This document shows, in pieces, positions 17,250 through 31,264 of a stretch of DNA of 64,000 nt. Source of the stretch: Lysobacteraceae bacterium NML93-0793. GTDB lineage: Bacteria > Pseudomonadota > Gammaproteobacteria > Xanthomonadales > Xanthomonadaceae. The position numbers were made by a program, and so were the translations under genes. Every line of letters begins with the position of its first letter. Position 1 is the stretch's first letter. The DNA is taken from positions 186,001 through 250,000 of the forward strand of contig NTJG01000006.1 of NCBI GenBank assembly GCA_002324875.1, given 5' to 3'. The notes beneath the pieces are model-generated. The model was not told the DNA's origin, did not search any database, and was given only the letters and a program-made list of their open reading frames with translations.

Positions 17250-17792
17250 ATGACCCAGGAACAGCACGATCCCCAGACCCCCGAATCCGAGCACGCCCCG
17301 GCCGGACACGAGGCGCCGCCCGACGGCGTCGACGCGCAGCTCGACGAGCAGGTCGAGCTGTTGAAGGCCGAACTGGAACAGGTGCGGGCGCAAAGCCTGC
17401 TCGAACGCGCGGACCTCGAGAACCAGCGCAAGCGTCTGGCGCGCGAGATCGACAGTGCCCGCCGGTTCGCGAACGAGCGACTGCTCTCGGCCCTGGTGCC
17501 GGTGTTCGATGCACTTGAAGCCGGTCTGGCCAGTGCCTCCGAGGCCGATCCGCTGCGCGCCGGCGTGGAACTCACGCTGCGCGAGCTCACCCGCGCCACC
17601 GAGGCCAGCGGCCTGAGCACCGTGGCGCCCGCGCCGGGTGACGCCTTCAATCCCGAGCATCACCAGGCGATGAGCATCGTCGAGGCGCCCGGCGTGCCGG
17701 CCGGCGCGGTGGCGCAGGTGTTCCAGAAGGGCTACCTGCTCAACGAACGCCTGCTGCGCCCGGCGATGGTCGTCGTCGCCAAGGCCGACTGA
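17250..17792 (+). CDS. grpE: Nucleotide exchange factor GrpE
   Basis: The product has 180 residues: a disordered acidic N-terminus, a long coiled coil (residues 30-85, including ERADLENQRKRLAREIDSAR), and a beta-wing domain ending NPEHHQAMSI and GYLLNERLLRPAMVVVAK. It releases ADP from DnaK. It starts 40 bases after hrcA and precedes dnaK by 128 bases. Confidence 0.95.
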   Translation: MTQEQHDPQTPESEHAPAGHEAPPDGVDAQLDEQVELLKAELEQVRAQSLLERADLENQRKRLAREIDSARRFANERLLSALVPVFDALEAGLASASEADPLRAGVELTLRELTRATEASGLSTVAPAPGDAFNPEHHQAMSIVEAPGVPAGAVAQVFQKGYLLNERLLRPAMVVVAKAD

Positions 17793-17831
17793 CGCACGCC
17801 GCACGCCAGCTCATCCGGATGCGTCGCACCG

Positions 17832-17860
17832 CTTGAACGCTGTGTTGCGTGTCCCCAGAT
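17832..17860 (+). promoter_or_regulatory. Sigma-32 heat-shock promoter of dnaK
   Basis: CTTGAA (17832-17837), 15 bases, then CCCCAGAT (17853-17860) matches the CTTGAA / CCCCATNT sigma-32 consensus. The dnaK start lies 60 bases downstream. Confidence 0.75.
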
Positions 17861-17920
17861 CACGGTCATCGACGGCTCCGCCCGTCCCCCAGACAGACAT
17901 TTCCCAGAGGAATCCCCGCA

Positions 17921-19837
<1,917 letters not shown>

Positions 19838-19843
19838 TTGGTG

Positions 19844-19956
19844 GATTCGTGATTCGTGATTGGGACAGGCGGGGCTTCGGCTCCGCTTGTTCCGTCATGA
19901 ATCATCGGATCGCGTCGCCTTCAGCTTTTCGAATCACCAATCACGAATCACGAATC
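19844..19956. repeat. Inverted-repeat element between dnaK and dnaJ
   Basis: The arm gattcgtgattcgtgattgg (19844-19863) is repeated perfectly in inverse orientation at 19937-19956, 73 bases apart. Each arm is itself a tandem ATTCGTG repeat. Inside lies a small GCGGGGC/GCTCCGC hairpin. The form suggests a short dispersed palindromic or MITE-like element. It fills nearly the whole dnaK-dnaJ spacer. Confidence 0.8.
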
Positions 19957-19964
19957 ACGGCCTC

Positions 19965-21101
19965 ATGACCAAACGCGATTACTACGAAGTCCTGGGCGTC
20001 ACACGCACGGCCACCGAAGACGAGCTGAAGAAAGCCTATCGGCGCTGCGCGATGAAGCATCATCCGGACCGCAATCCGGGCGACGCGGCAGCCGAGGCGG
20101 CGTTCAAGGAATGCAAGGAGGCCTACGAGGTGCTGTCGGACGGCGGCAAGCGCCGCATGTACGACCAGCACGGCCACGCGGCGTTCGAGCACGGCATGGG
20201 CGGCGGCAATGCCGGGCCGGGCTTCGGTCATGGCGCCGACATGGGCGACATCTTCGGCGACATCTTCGGCAACATCTTCGGCGGCGGCGGACGTGGGGGC
20301 GGCCCCCGGCGCGGCGCCGACATCGGCTATGTGATGGAGCTCGATCTCGAGGAGGCCGTGGCGGGCGTCGAGAAGCGTATCGAACTGCCGACGCTCGCGA
20401 TGTGCGACAGCTGCGACGGCAGCGGCTCGGAAGACGGCAAGCGCGAGACCTGTTCGACCTGCGCCGGTCGCGGCCAGGTGCGCATGCAGCGCGGCATCTT
20501 CACCATGCAGCAGACCTGCCCGCATTGTGCGGGGCAGGGCCAGATCATCGCCAATCCCTGCGGCACATGCCGCGGTGCCGGCCGGGTCGAGGACGAAAAG
20601 GTCCTGTCGGTCAAGGTGCCGGCCGGTGTGGATTCGGGTGATCGCATCCGCCTGGCAGGCGAGGGCGAGGCCGGTCCTGCCGGCGCGCCGCCCGGCGATC
20701 TGTACGTGGAAGTGCGCGTGCGCGAGCACGCGATCTTCCAGCGCGATGGCGACGACCTGCACTGCGAGGTGCCGGTGCGCATTTCGCAGGCCGCGTTGGG
20801 ATCGACCGTGCGCGTGCCCACACTGGGTGGCGAGGCGGAGATCCGCGTGCCCGCCGAAACCCAGACCGGCAAGGTGTTCCGCCTGCGCGACAAGGGCGTG
20901 AAGTCCGTCCGCAGCCGGATGGCCGGCGATCTCTATTGCAAGATCGTCGTGGAGACCCCGGTCAATCTGACCGCCGAGCAGCGCGATCTGCTGGAGCGCT
21001 TCGAGGGGACGTTCACCAGCGAGAACGCGCGCCGGCATTCGCCGCGCTCCAGCACGTTCATCGACGGCGTCAAGGGCTTCTGGGACCGGATGACGTCCTG
21101 A
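19965..21101 (+). CDS. dnaJ: Co-chaperone DnaJ
   Basis: The product has 378 residues: J domain with HPD motif ([10 protein letters not shown] near residue 31), a Gly/Phe-rich stretch with [17 protein letters not shown], four CxxCxGxG zinc repeats ([32 protein letters not shown]) and two substrate-binding beta domains. It stimulates DnaK ATPase. ATG at 19965 lies just after the inverted-repeat element. Confidence 0.97.
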   Translation: MTKRDYYEVLGVTRTATEDELKKAYRRCAMKHHPDRNPGDAAAEAAFKECKEAYEVLSDGGKRRMYDQHGHAAFEHGMGGGNAGPGFGHGADMGDIFGDIFGNIFGGGGRGGGPRRGADIGYVMELDLEEAVAGVEKRIELPTLAMCDSCDGSGSEDGKRETCSTCAGRGQVRMQRGIFTMQQTCPHCAGQGQIIANPCGTCRGAGRVEDEKVLSVKVPAGVDSGDRIRLAGEGEAGPAGAPPGDLYVEVRVREHAIFQRDGDDLHCEVPVRISQAALGSTVRVPTLGGEAEIRVPAETQTGKVFRLRDKGVKSVRSRMAGDLYCKIVVETPVNLTAEQRDLLERFEGTFTSENARRHSPRSSTFIDGVKGFWDRMTS

Positions 21102-21124
21102 TTCACCCACGCGCTGTCCTTCTG

Positions 21125-21152
21125 ACGACGCCCGGCCGATGCCGGGCGTCGT
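21125..21152 (+). terminator. Terminator after dnaJ
   Basis: A perfect 12-bp stem ACGACGCCCGGC / GCCGGGCGTCGT around CGAT starts 24 bases after the dnaJ stop. The following T-tract is weak (TCGTT). Confidence 0.65.
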
Positions 21153-21919
21153 TCGTTGGGGGAGGGCATGCCGAGGCGTCATCCACAGCCGCTGTGGATC
21201 ACCTGTCGACAATCATGTGGATAAGCCACGCAAGTGGCCGTCGCACGCGGTGTTTTGAAACGTGATCAAAGTCTCGCCAATGCCGGCGCATGCGCGTGTC
21301 GGCGTGGTGGCGAAATGATGCGTGTAGGCTGCGGTGAACCGCGTGGCACCGCGTTCCGGCGTGCTGCGCCGGTCGGGCGCAGCTTGACCTGGCGCTGTGG
21401 CGGCGCTAGCGCGGCAGCTGTCCACACCGGGTGTGGATGAGACCTTGATAAAGGTGTGGATAAGCCCCGTGAGGCCGCATGTGACGCGGCCGCTGATCGG
21501 GTGGTCAGGATTTGGCCAGCGCCGGCGTCCGTATCCGGCCCGGCCACTTGATCCGCGCGTCGCGACGTGTATGTGCCGGAATCGGGCCGTACGATCGGGG
21601 CGCGCGCTCGGCCGGTCTATGCGATCGGACGCGCGTGCGCGTCGACGTGATCGATGCGTCCTCCGCGTGCGGACGTCCCCCCGTCCGCGCGCAAGTAATG
21701 GGCGTGGATGCCAGGCAAAGCGCGGGCATCGCCAATCGACGCCATTCGTCGGGACGCGGCCCGCAGCACGACGTGCAACCGCTGCACGCCGTACGTGCAA
21801 ATCGCCTGCTCACGACGTGCGCCCGACACGCGCGTACGCGGCCTGCGACGCTAGAATGGCGCGATGAATGACGCCGCCTCCGTTGCAGATGTCCGCGCCA
21901 CCGCCGCGGGTCCGGTTCG
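21153..21919. other. Long noncoding tract with a DnaA-box cluster
   Basis: No credible gene was found in about 770 bases. Six 9-base DnaA-box-like sites lie in the first 310 bases: TCATCCACA (21179-21187), TGTGGATCA (21193-21201), TGTGGATAA (21216-21224, consensus), CTGTCCACA (21418-21426), TGTGGATGA (21432-21440) and TGTGGATAA (21455-21463, consensus). The first two form a 19-base palindrome. The two outer groups are similar triplets about 239 bases apart. The rest (21470-21919) shows nothing recognised except the dapB promoter region. Confidence 0.7.
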
Positions 21920-22654
21920 ATGAGCGCGCCCGTGCGTGTGCTCGTCCACGGCGCGTCCGGACGTATGGGACAGACGCTGCTGCGTCTGGCGCGTGAGCGC
22001 GACGATCTTCAGGTGGTCGGCGCGGTGTCCGGCAGTGCGCCGAAGCAGCGCGTCGTCGACGGCGTGCCGCATTTCGGCGGTCGCGAACTCGCTGGCGCGC
22101 CGGCGTTCGACGTCGCGATCGATTTCAGTCTGCCGCAGGGCTTCGATGCGATTCTCGCGCTGTGCGAGCGACGCGGTGCCGCGCTGGTCTCCGGCACGAC
22201 CGGCCTGTCCGAGGCGCAGTGCAGCGCACTCGATGCGGCGGCCGCGCGCATCCCGGTGGTCTGGGCGTCGAATTTCAGCCTCGGTGTCGCCGTGCTCGAA
22301 GATCTCGTGCGTCGCGCGGCGGCGTTGCTGCCCGGTTGGGATTGCGACATCGTCGAATCGCACCACACGCGCAAGCTCGACGCGCCGTCGGGCACTGCAT
22401 TGACGCTCGGCGAGGCGGCAGCCGGGCAGGGCGCGCAGCCTCGATACGCGTCGCTGCGCGCCGGCGACATCGTCGGCGAGCATCTGGTCCAGTTCACCGG
22501 GACAGGCGAACGGGTCGAACTCGTGCATCGTGCCGGCAACCGCGACATCTTCGCCGCCGGCGCCCTGCATGTGGCCGGACGCCTCGCCGGGCGTGCGCCG
22601 CAGCGCTATGCCGTCGCCGACCTGCTCGCGCCCGCGTCCGACGCCCCGCGCTGA
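21920..22654 (+). CDS. dapB: 4-hydroxy-tetrahydrodipicolinate reductase
   Basis: The product has 244 residues: NAD(P)-binding start VRVLVHGASGRMGQTLLRLA, GTTGLS, ASNFSLGVAVL, the catalytic IVESHHTRKLDAPSGTA motif and the C-terminal RAGNRDIFAAGALHVAGRL. It catalyses the second committed step of lysine/diaminopimelate synthesis. Slightly shorter than E. coli DapB (273) because of compact loops. Confidence 0.95.
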   Translation: MSAPVRVLVHGASGRMGQTLLRLARERDDLQVVGAVSGSAPKQRVVDGVPHFGGRELAGAPAFDVAIDFSLPQGFDAILALCERRGAALVSGTTGLSEAQCSALDAAAARIPVVWASNFSLGVAVLEDLVRRAAALLPGWDCDIVESHHTRKLDAPSGTALTLGEAAAGQGAQPRYASLRAGDIVGEHLVQFTGTGERVELVHRAGNRDIFAAGALHVAGRLAGRAPQRYAVADLLAPASDAPR

Positions 22655-22695
22655 ACCGGCGCCTCGCAGCGCTGGCGTGAACGCGGGCGCGCCGG

Positions 22696-22701
22696 TACAA
22701 T
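22696..22701 (+). promoter_or_regulatory. Likely -10 box of carA
   Basis: TACAAT lies 84 bases before the carA GTG start, in the 130-base dapB-carA spacer. No clear -35 box was seen. Confidence 0.4.
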
Positions 22702-22784
22702 TCTCGCTCGCCTGAACCCCAAACCTCCGGACCGGTTTCCACCGCTCTGGCGGTTTCCTGCAACCTGACGTAGGCGAAGACCTC

Positions 22785-23912
22785 GTGACTGAATCCGCAA
22801 TCCTCGTCCTTGAAGACGGCACCGTGTTCGAGGGCGTTTCCGTGGGCGCCGCCGGCCTGTCGGTCGGCGAAGTGGTGTTCAACACCGCGATGACCGGCTA
22901 CCAGGAAGTGCTGACCGACCCGTCGTATGCGCGTCAGCTGGTGACGCTGACCTATCCGCACATCGGCAACACCGGCTGCACCGACCAGGACGACGAGGCG
23001 TCGAAGATCTGGGCCTCGGGTCTGATCGTGCGCAACGTGCCGCGTCGTCCGAGCAGCTGGCGCAGTGAAGCCTCGCTGCCCGAATGGCTGCGCGCACGTG
23101 GCATCGTCGCGATCTCCGAGATCGATACCCGCAAGCTGACGCGTCTGCTGCGCGACCGCGGCGCGATGAACGGTGCGGTCATGGCCGGCGACGTGGACGT
23201 CGAGCAGGCGCTCGAAGCCGCGCGCAAGTTTCCGGGCCTCAAGGGCATGGATCTGGCGAAGGTGGTCAGCACGACCGAGCGCTATGGCTGGACGGACGGT
23301 CAGCTCGATCTCGACCGCAATGCCTTCGTCACCGCACCGGCGACGTGCAAGGTCGTGGCCTACGACTACGGCGTGAAGACCAACATCCTGCGCATGCTGG
23401 CCGAGCGCGGCTGCGAATTGACGGTGGTGCCGGCGCAGACGCCCGCCGCCGACGTGCTGGCCCTGAAGCCCGACGGCGTGTTCCTGTCCAATGGCCCCGG
23501 TGATCCGGCGCCCTGCGATTACGCGATCGACGCGATCCGCGCATTTCTCGACGCGAAGATTCCGACCTTCGGCATCTGCCTCGGCCACCAGCTGCTGGCG
23601 CTCGCTGCCGGCGCGCAGACGTTGAAGATGCCGCACGGCCACCACGGCGCGAATCACCCGGTGCAGGATCTCGACGATGGCCGCGTGCTGATCACCTCGC
23701 AGAACCACGGCTTCGCGGTCGACGAGTCCACGCTGCCGGCCAACGTGCGCGTGACCCATCGTTCGCTGTTCGATGGCACCAACCAGGGCATCGAACTGAC
23801 CGATGCGCCCGCGTTCTCGTTCCAGGGACACCCGGAAGCGAGTCCCGGTCCGCACGACGTGGCGCCGCTGTTCGACCGCTTCGTTGCCCTGATGGGTGCT
23901 GCCCGCGCATGA
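22785..23912 (+). CDS. carA: Carbamoyl-phosphate synthase small subunit
   Basis: The product has 375 residues: N-terminal domain beginning [17 protein letters not shown] and a class I glutamine amidotransferase domain with the nucleophile Cys in [17 protein letters not shown] near residue 263, and His/Glu in [13 protein letters not shown]. It supplies ammonia to CarB for arginine and pyrimidine synthesis. Start is GTG at 22785. Confidence 0.97.
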   Translation: MTESAILVLEDGTVFEGVSVGAAGLSVGEVVFNTAMTGYQEVLTDPSYARQLVTLTYPHIGNTGCTDQDDEASKIWASGLIVRNVPRRPSSWRSEASLPEWLRARGIVAISEIDTRKLTRLLRDRGAMNGAVMAGDVDVEQALEAARKFPGLKGMDLAKVVSTTERYGWTDGQLDLDRNAFVTAPATCKVVAYDYGVKTNILRMLAERGCELTVVPAQTPAADVLALKPDGVFLSNGPGDPAPCDYAIDAIRAFLDAKIPTFGICLGHQLLALAAGAQTLKMPHGHHGANHPVQDLDDGRVLITSQNHGFAVDESTLPANVRVTHRSLFDGTNQGIELTDAPAFSFQGHPEASPGPHDVAPLFDRFVALMGAARA

Positions 23913-24466
23913 GCGCACGGCACGTCCTCGGACTCGTCGCGATGCTCGCAGGCGCTTCCGTGCACGCCGCACCCGCCCCGGAGAGTGGTGTGGCCGAGTT
24001 GCTGGAGCGTCTGGGCATCAACACGCTGGGTGAGAACATCGCCCGCGACATGTTGGTCTCCATACCGCCGTTCTCGGACCAGGACGAGGCGACGCGGCAA
24101 TGCGCCGCCGGCCCGGTGAAGGAACTGGTCCTCGGCCACATGCGTGACATCTTCACATCCACCCTGGGGCGGGATGGCGCCGAACACCTGGCGGCGTGGA
24201 ATGCGTTTCTGCAGACGCCCGTCGGCGCGCGCATCGGCGATCTGGTGACTGCCAACATGCGTGCCGGGGCGGTCCAGCCGTTGCCGCGCGACATGACAGC
24301 GGGTGATGCCGCCGAGATGGAGATGTTCATGCGCAGCGATGCGTTTCGCGCCTTCGTCCGTGGATTCGACCAGGGTCAGGATTTCTCGCCCAAGCGGGTG
24401 CAGGCCGCTGTCGATGGCCTCGAGCGCACGTGCGGCATGGTCGTGCCGTTGGAGACGCTGTCCTGA
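23909..24466 (+). CDS. Exported protein of unknown function between carA and carB
   Basis: The product has 185 residues with a signal peptide ([15 protein letters not shown], cleavage after ~21). The mature part is helical: [37 protein letters not shown], then [20 protein letters not shown]. The helical layout recalls DUF2059-type periplasmic proteins but I do not claim membership. The ATG overlaps the carA stop by four bases, so it is translationally coupled although function appears unrelated. Two cysteines (CAAG and TCGM) could form a disulfide. Confidence 0.7.
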   Translation: MSARHVLGLVAMLAGASVHAAPAPESGVAELLERLGINTLGENIARDMLVSIPPFSDQDEATRQCAAGPVKELVLGHMRDIFTSTLGRDGAEHLAAWNAFLQTPVGARIGDLVTANMRAGAVQPLPRDMTAGDAAEMEMFMRSDAFRAFVRGFDQGQDFSPKRVQAAVDGLERTCGMVVPLETLS

Positions 24467-24707
24467 TCATGCGCGCCTCCGTTCACCACGACGTTGCCCC
24501 GGGCGTGTCACCGCGGCGTCTGCCGGTGGCCGCTGCAGTCCGGAGTGGGCGCGGTGCCGGTTCGCGACGTCGCATATCGGGCACCGCGACACCCGGGCAG
24601 CGACGGGCCGTGATGTCGCCGTGCAGTGACGTTGTCCCATCAGAAATTCCATCCTGATCGACCGCGTGCGATCCCCTTCGACACGCCGTAACGACTTAGA
24701 GAAGACC

Positions 24708-27977
<3,270 letters not shown>

Positions 27978-27990
27978 CGGAGGCACGCCC

Positions 27991-28467
27991 ATGCGCGCAC
28001 CCATGACCCTGCGCGGCGCCCAGCGCCTGCGCGAAGAACTCGAAGAGCTCAAGTCCGTGAAGCGCCCGGCGGTGATCGAAGCGATCGCCGAAGCGCGCGC
28101 ACACGGCGACCTGAAGGAGAACGCCGAGTATCACGCGGCCCGCGAGCAGCAGAGCTTCATCGAAGGCCGCATCAAGCAGCTGGAAGGCGAGCTGTCGCAT
28201 GCCGACGTCATCGACGTGGCCAAGCTCAATGCCGGCGACAAGGTGGTGTTCGGCGCGACGGTGGTGATCGCCGACGCCGAGACCGACGAAGAGCGGCGCT
28301 ACCAGATCGTGGGCGACCTCGAAGCCGACATCAAACTGGGCCTGATCGCGATTTCGTCGCCGGTGGCCCGCGCGATGATCGGCAAGCACGAGGGCGACAG
28401 CATCAGTATCGATGCGCCCGGCGGCACCCGCGATTACGACATCGTCAGCGTCGAGTACGCCGGCTGA
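27991..28467 (+). CDS. greA: Transcription elongation factor GreA
   Basis: The product has 158 residues: coiled-coil finger with the acidic tip ([20 protein letters not shown], carrying the conserved D and E) and FKBP-like domain ending [19 protein letters not shown]. It rescues backtracked RNA polymerase. It starts 13 bases after carB with GGAGG upstream. Confidence 0.97.
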   Translation: MRAPMTLRGAQRLREELEELKSVKRPAVIEAIAEARAHGDLKENAEYHAAREQQSFIEGRIKQLEGELSHADVIDVAKLNAGDKVVFGATVVIADAETDEERRYQIVGDLEADIKLGLIAISSPVARAMIGKHEGDSISIDAPGGTRDYDIVSVEYAG

Positions 28468-28471
28468 GTCG

Positions 28472-29440
28472 ATGACGCGCGCGACGTTCCTGCTGCCCGC
28501 GCCGTCGCGCTTCGGCGCCCAGCGCTGGACGGCCGATGTCGTGCGTGCTCTGGGCCGCGCCGACCGCCTGCCCGATGGCGATGCCGGGCGGCGCGCCCAG
28601 CTGTTGCGCTTTGCGCATCTGCCGTCCGGTCGCTGGCCACTCGCGGCACTGTCGCGTCGCCTCGACGCCCAGGATGCGGACGCGCCGGGCATCGCCTGGT
28701 TGCGCGCGGATCCGGCCTGGCTGCGGCCGGACATCAACGGCGTCCGCCTGATGGCGCACGGCGAAGGGCTGGGGTTGACGCGCGAGGACGTGGACGCGTT
28801 GCTGCCCGCGCTGCGGCCGGTGTTCGGTGATGCCGGTTTTCTGCTCGATGCGCCGCATCCGGCGCGCTGGTATCTGCAGGTGCCGGCGGGTACGCGGCTG
28901 CCTGCATTCCACGATCCGGCCGACGCGCTCGGCGCCGATCTGGCCGACCTCGACGACGAAGCGCTCGACAGCGGCGCCGATGCGCGGCGCTGGCGTGCGC
29001 TCGCCAACGAGGCGCAGGTCACCCTGCATCAACATCCCTGGAATGCGCGCCGGCTGGCGTCGGGGCGGCCGGCAGTCAACGCATTGTGGTTCTGGGGCGG
29101 CGGCGCGTTGCCTGCGCAGGGCCTGTCCGGTGGCGACTGGCCGGCCCGGGTGCATACCGACGATCCGACCTGCACCGCGCTCGCGGCCGCCTCGGTCCGC
29201 GCCGAACCGCTGCCCGAAGCCTGGCCGGGCAGCACGCCCGAGGCCGCACTTTTCGACCTGACGGCCTTGCGTGATCTGCGCGAACTGCAGCAGGCGTGGC
29301 TGGCACCGGCGCTCGCGGCGCTGGCGGACGGCGGGCTCGACACACTCGAGGTCGATGACGAATCGGGGCGGCGCCTGCGTCTGCGTCGCTGGCATCGGCT
29401 GCGCATCTGGCGACGTGCGCCGCGGAGCCCGGCTGCGTGA
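28472..29440 (+). CDS. rpfE: RpfE-type protein (often annotated phosphoglycerate mutase-like)
   Basis: The product has 322 residues. It begins MTRATFLLPAPSRFGAQRW, has an LMAHGEGLGLTREDVDAL segment near 95 and NALWFWGGGALP near 210, and ends in a basic tail. This corresponds to the cytoplasmic protein encoded before recJ in Xanthomonas rpf loci (RpfE), whose biochemical role is not settled. Phosphatase/mutase motifs are not obvious. Its stop overlaps the recJ GTG by four bases. Symbol assigned by locus position and sequence character. Confidence 0.75.
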   Translation: MTRATFLLPAPSRFGAQRWTADVVRALGRADRLPDGDAGRRAQLLRFAHLPSGRWPLAALSRRLDAQDADAPGIAWLRADPAWLRPDINGVRLMAHGEGLGLTREDVDALLPALRPVFGDAGFLLDAPHPARWYLQVPAGTRLPAFHDPADALGADLADLDDEALDSGADARRWRALANEAQVTLHQHPWNARRLASGRPAVNALWFWGGGALPAQGLSGGDWPARVHTDDPTCTALAAASVRAEPLPEAWPGSTPEAALFDLTALRDLRELQQAWLAPALAALADGGLDTLEVDDESGRRLRLRRWHRLRIWRRAPRSPAA

Positions 29441-31164
29441 GGCCGGCACCGACGATCCGCCGGCGTGAGGCCCGCGTCGGCGAGGGCTGGCCGGATCACG
29501 TGCCGCCGCTGTTGCGCAGGATCTACGCCGGACGCGACGCGCACGATCTCGACACCGCGCGTCCGCGGCTGGCCGGCCTTCACCCGCCGGAGGCGCTGTC
29601 CAACATCGGCGCCGCGAGCGCTCTGCTGGCCGATGCCATCGCGCGTGATGCCCGCATCCTCGTCGTCGGCGATTTCGACTGCGACGGCGCCACCGCGTGC
29701 GCGGTCGCGGTGCGCGGGCTGCGGATGCTGGGCGCCCGCGATGTCGTGCACGCGGTGCCGCATCGCATCGTCCACGGCTATGGGCTGTCACCGGCGCTCG
29801 TGGAGGCCCTGTCGCCGCTGCAGCCGGCGCTGCTGCTCACGGTGGATCACGGCATCGCCTGCCATGCCGGCATCGCGGCGGCGCGCGACCGCGGCTGGCA
29901 GGTGCTGGTGACCGACCACCATCTGCCGAGCGAGCGGCTGCCGGCCGCGAATGCGATCGTCAATCCCAACCTGCCGGGCGATGCGTTTCCGAGCAAGGTG
30001 CTGGCCGGCGTCGGCGTGATCTTCTACGTGCTGCTCGCGCTGCGCGCGCGTCTGCGCGCCGAGGGTGCGTTCGAGGGGCCGGTGCCCGATCTCTCCACAC
30101 TGCTCGATCTGGTCGCCGTGGGCACGGTCGCCGATCTCGTGCCGCTGGACGCCAACAACCGGGCGCTGGTCGCTGCAGGACTGCGTCGGCTGCGCAGCGG
30201 GCAGGGGACTCCGGGGTTGCTGGCGCTGGCCGAGGTATCCGGACGTGAGGCCGCGCGCCTGAGCGCCAGCGACATCGGGTTCGCGATCGGTCCCAGACTC
30301 AATGCGGCCGGGCGACTCGAGGACATGGCGATCGGCATCGAGTGTCTGCTGACCGACGATCCCGTCCGAGCGCGCGAGCTGGCGCGTGTACTGCACGACA
30401 TCAATGCCGAGCGGCGGGCGGTGCAGCAGGCGATGCTCGAAGACGCGGAAGCGGTCGTGGCGCGGCTGCCGGCCGTATCGTCCGACAGCGCGGGCGTCTG
30501 TCTGCATGATCCCGAGTGGCATCCCGGTGTGGTGGGACTGGTCGCGTCGAAGATGAAGGACGCGCTGCATCGCCCGGTCGTCGCGTTCGCGCCCGCGGAG
30601 CCCGGCAGCGCGCAACTGCGCGGCTCGGCCCGTTCGATTCCCGGCCTGCACATCCGCGACGTGCTCGCGGCGGTCGACACCGCGCATCCCGGTCTGATCG
30701 ACCGCTTCGGCGGCCATGCGATGGCCGCGGGGCTCTCGCTGTCCGCGGCGCACTACGACGCGTTCGCCGAGGCGTTCCGTCTCCAGGTGGCCGCGATGCT
30801 CGATCCGGCACTGCTGCGCGCGGAAATCCTCACCGACGGCGCACTCGATCCGCGCGAATTCGACATCACCCACGCCCTGCATCTGCGCGATGCCGGCCCG
30901 TGGGGCCAGGCGTTTCCCGAGCCGGTCTTCGATGGCGAGTTCGCGATCGTGGACTGGCGGATCGTGGGCGCACGCCATCTGAAACTCACGCTGCGTCTCG
31001 ACGGCTGCCCGCACCCGCTGTCGGCGATCCATTTCGGCGGCTGGCGGGAGGTCGCGCCGGCCGCGCGCGAGCGGCTGGTGTATCGCCTGGCGCCCGACGA
31101 CTACCGCGGCGGCGACGCGGTGCAGCTCGTCGTGGAGCACCGCGAGGCCTGCGATCCGGGCTGA
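29437..31164 (+). CDS. recJ: Single-stranded-DNA exonuclease RecJ
   Basis: The product has 575 residues: DHH phosphoesterase motifs ILVVGDFDCDGATACAVAVR near 70, LLTVDHGIA, VTDHHLPSE near 162 and VAVGTVADLVPL, then DHHA1 with FGGHAMAAGLSLS near 430 and an OB-like C-terminal domain. It degrades 5' ssDNA ends in recombination and repair. The GTG start overlaps rpfE. Confidence 0.97.
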   Translation: MRPAPTIRRREARVGEGWPDHVPPLLRRIYAGRDAHDLDTARPRLAGLHPPEALSNIGAASALLADAIARDARILVVGDFDCDGATACAVAVRGLRMLGARDVVHAVPHRIVHGYGLSPALVEALSPLQPALLLTVDHGIACHAGIAAARDRGWQVLVTDHHLPSERLPAANAIVNPNLPGDAFPSKVLAGVGVIFYVLLALRARLRAEGAFEGPVPDLSTLLDLVAVGTVADLVPLDANNRALVAAGLRRLRSGQGTPGLLALAEVSGREAARLSASDIGFAIGPRLNAAGRLEDMAIGIECLLTDDPVRARELARVLHDINAERRAVQQAMLEDAEAVVARLPAVSSDSAGVCLHDPEWHPGVVGLVASKMKDALHRPVVAFAPAEPGSAQLRGSARSIPGLHIRDVLAAVDTAHPGLIDRFGGHAMAAGLSLSAAHYDAFAEAFRLQVAAMLDPALLRAEILTDGALDPREFDITHALHLRDAGPWGQAFPEPVFDGEFAIVDWRIVGARHLKLTLRLDGCPHPLSAIHFGGWREVAPAARERLVYRLAPDDYRGGDAVQLVVEHREACDPG

Positions 31165-31264
31165 GGCGGACAAACGTGAATGGGGGTGCCAGAATGGCGC
31201 CCATGCCCGGGACGGCCTGACCGTCACCCAGCCAATCCCGTTCCTCGTCCGTCAGGAGTCCAAC

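Noticed and set aside
21179..21463. DnaA-box cluster as the chromosomal origin
   Set aside because: No dnaA, dnaN, rpmH or gidA lies nearby, and the region lacks an obvious AT-rich unwinding block.
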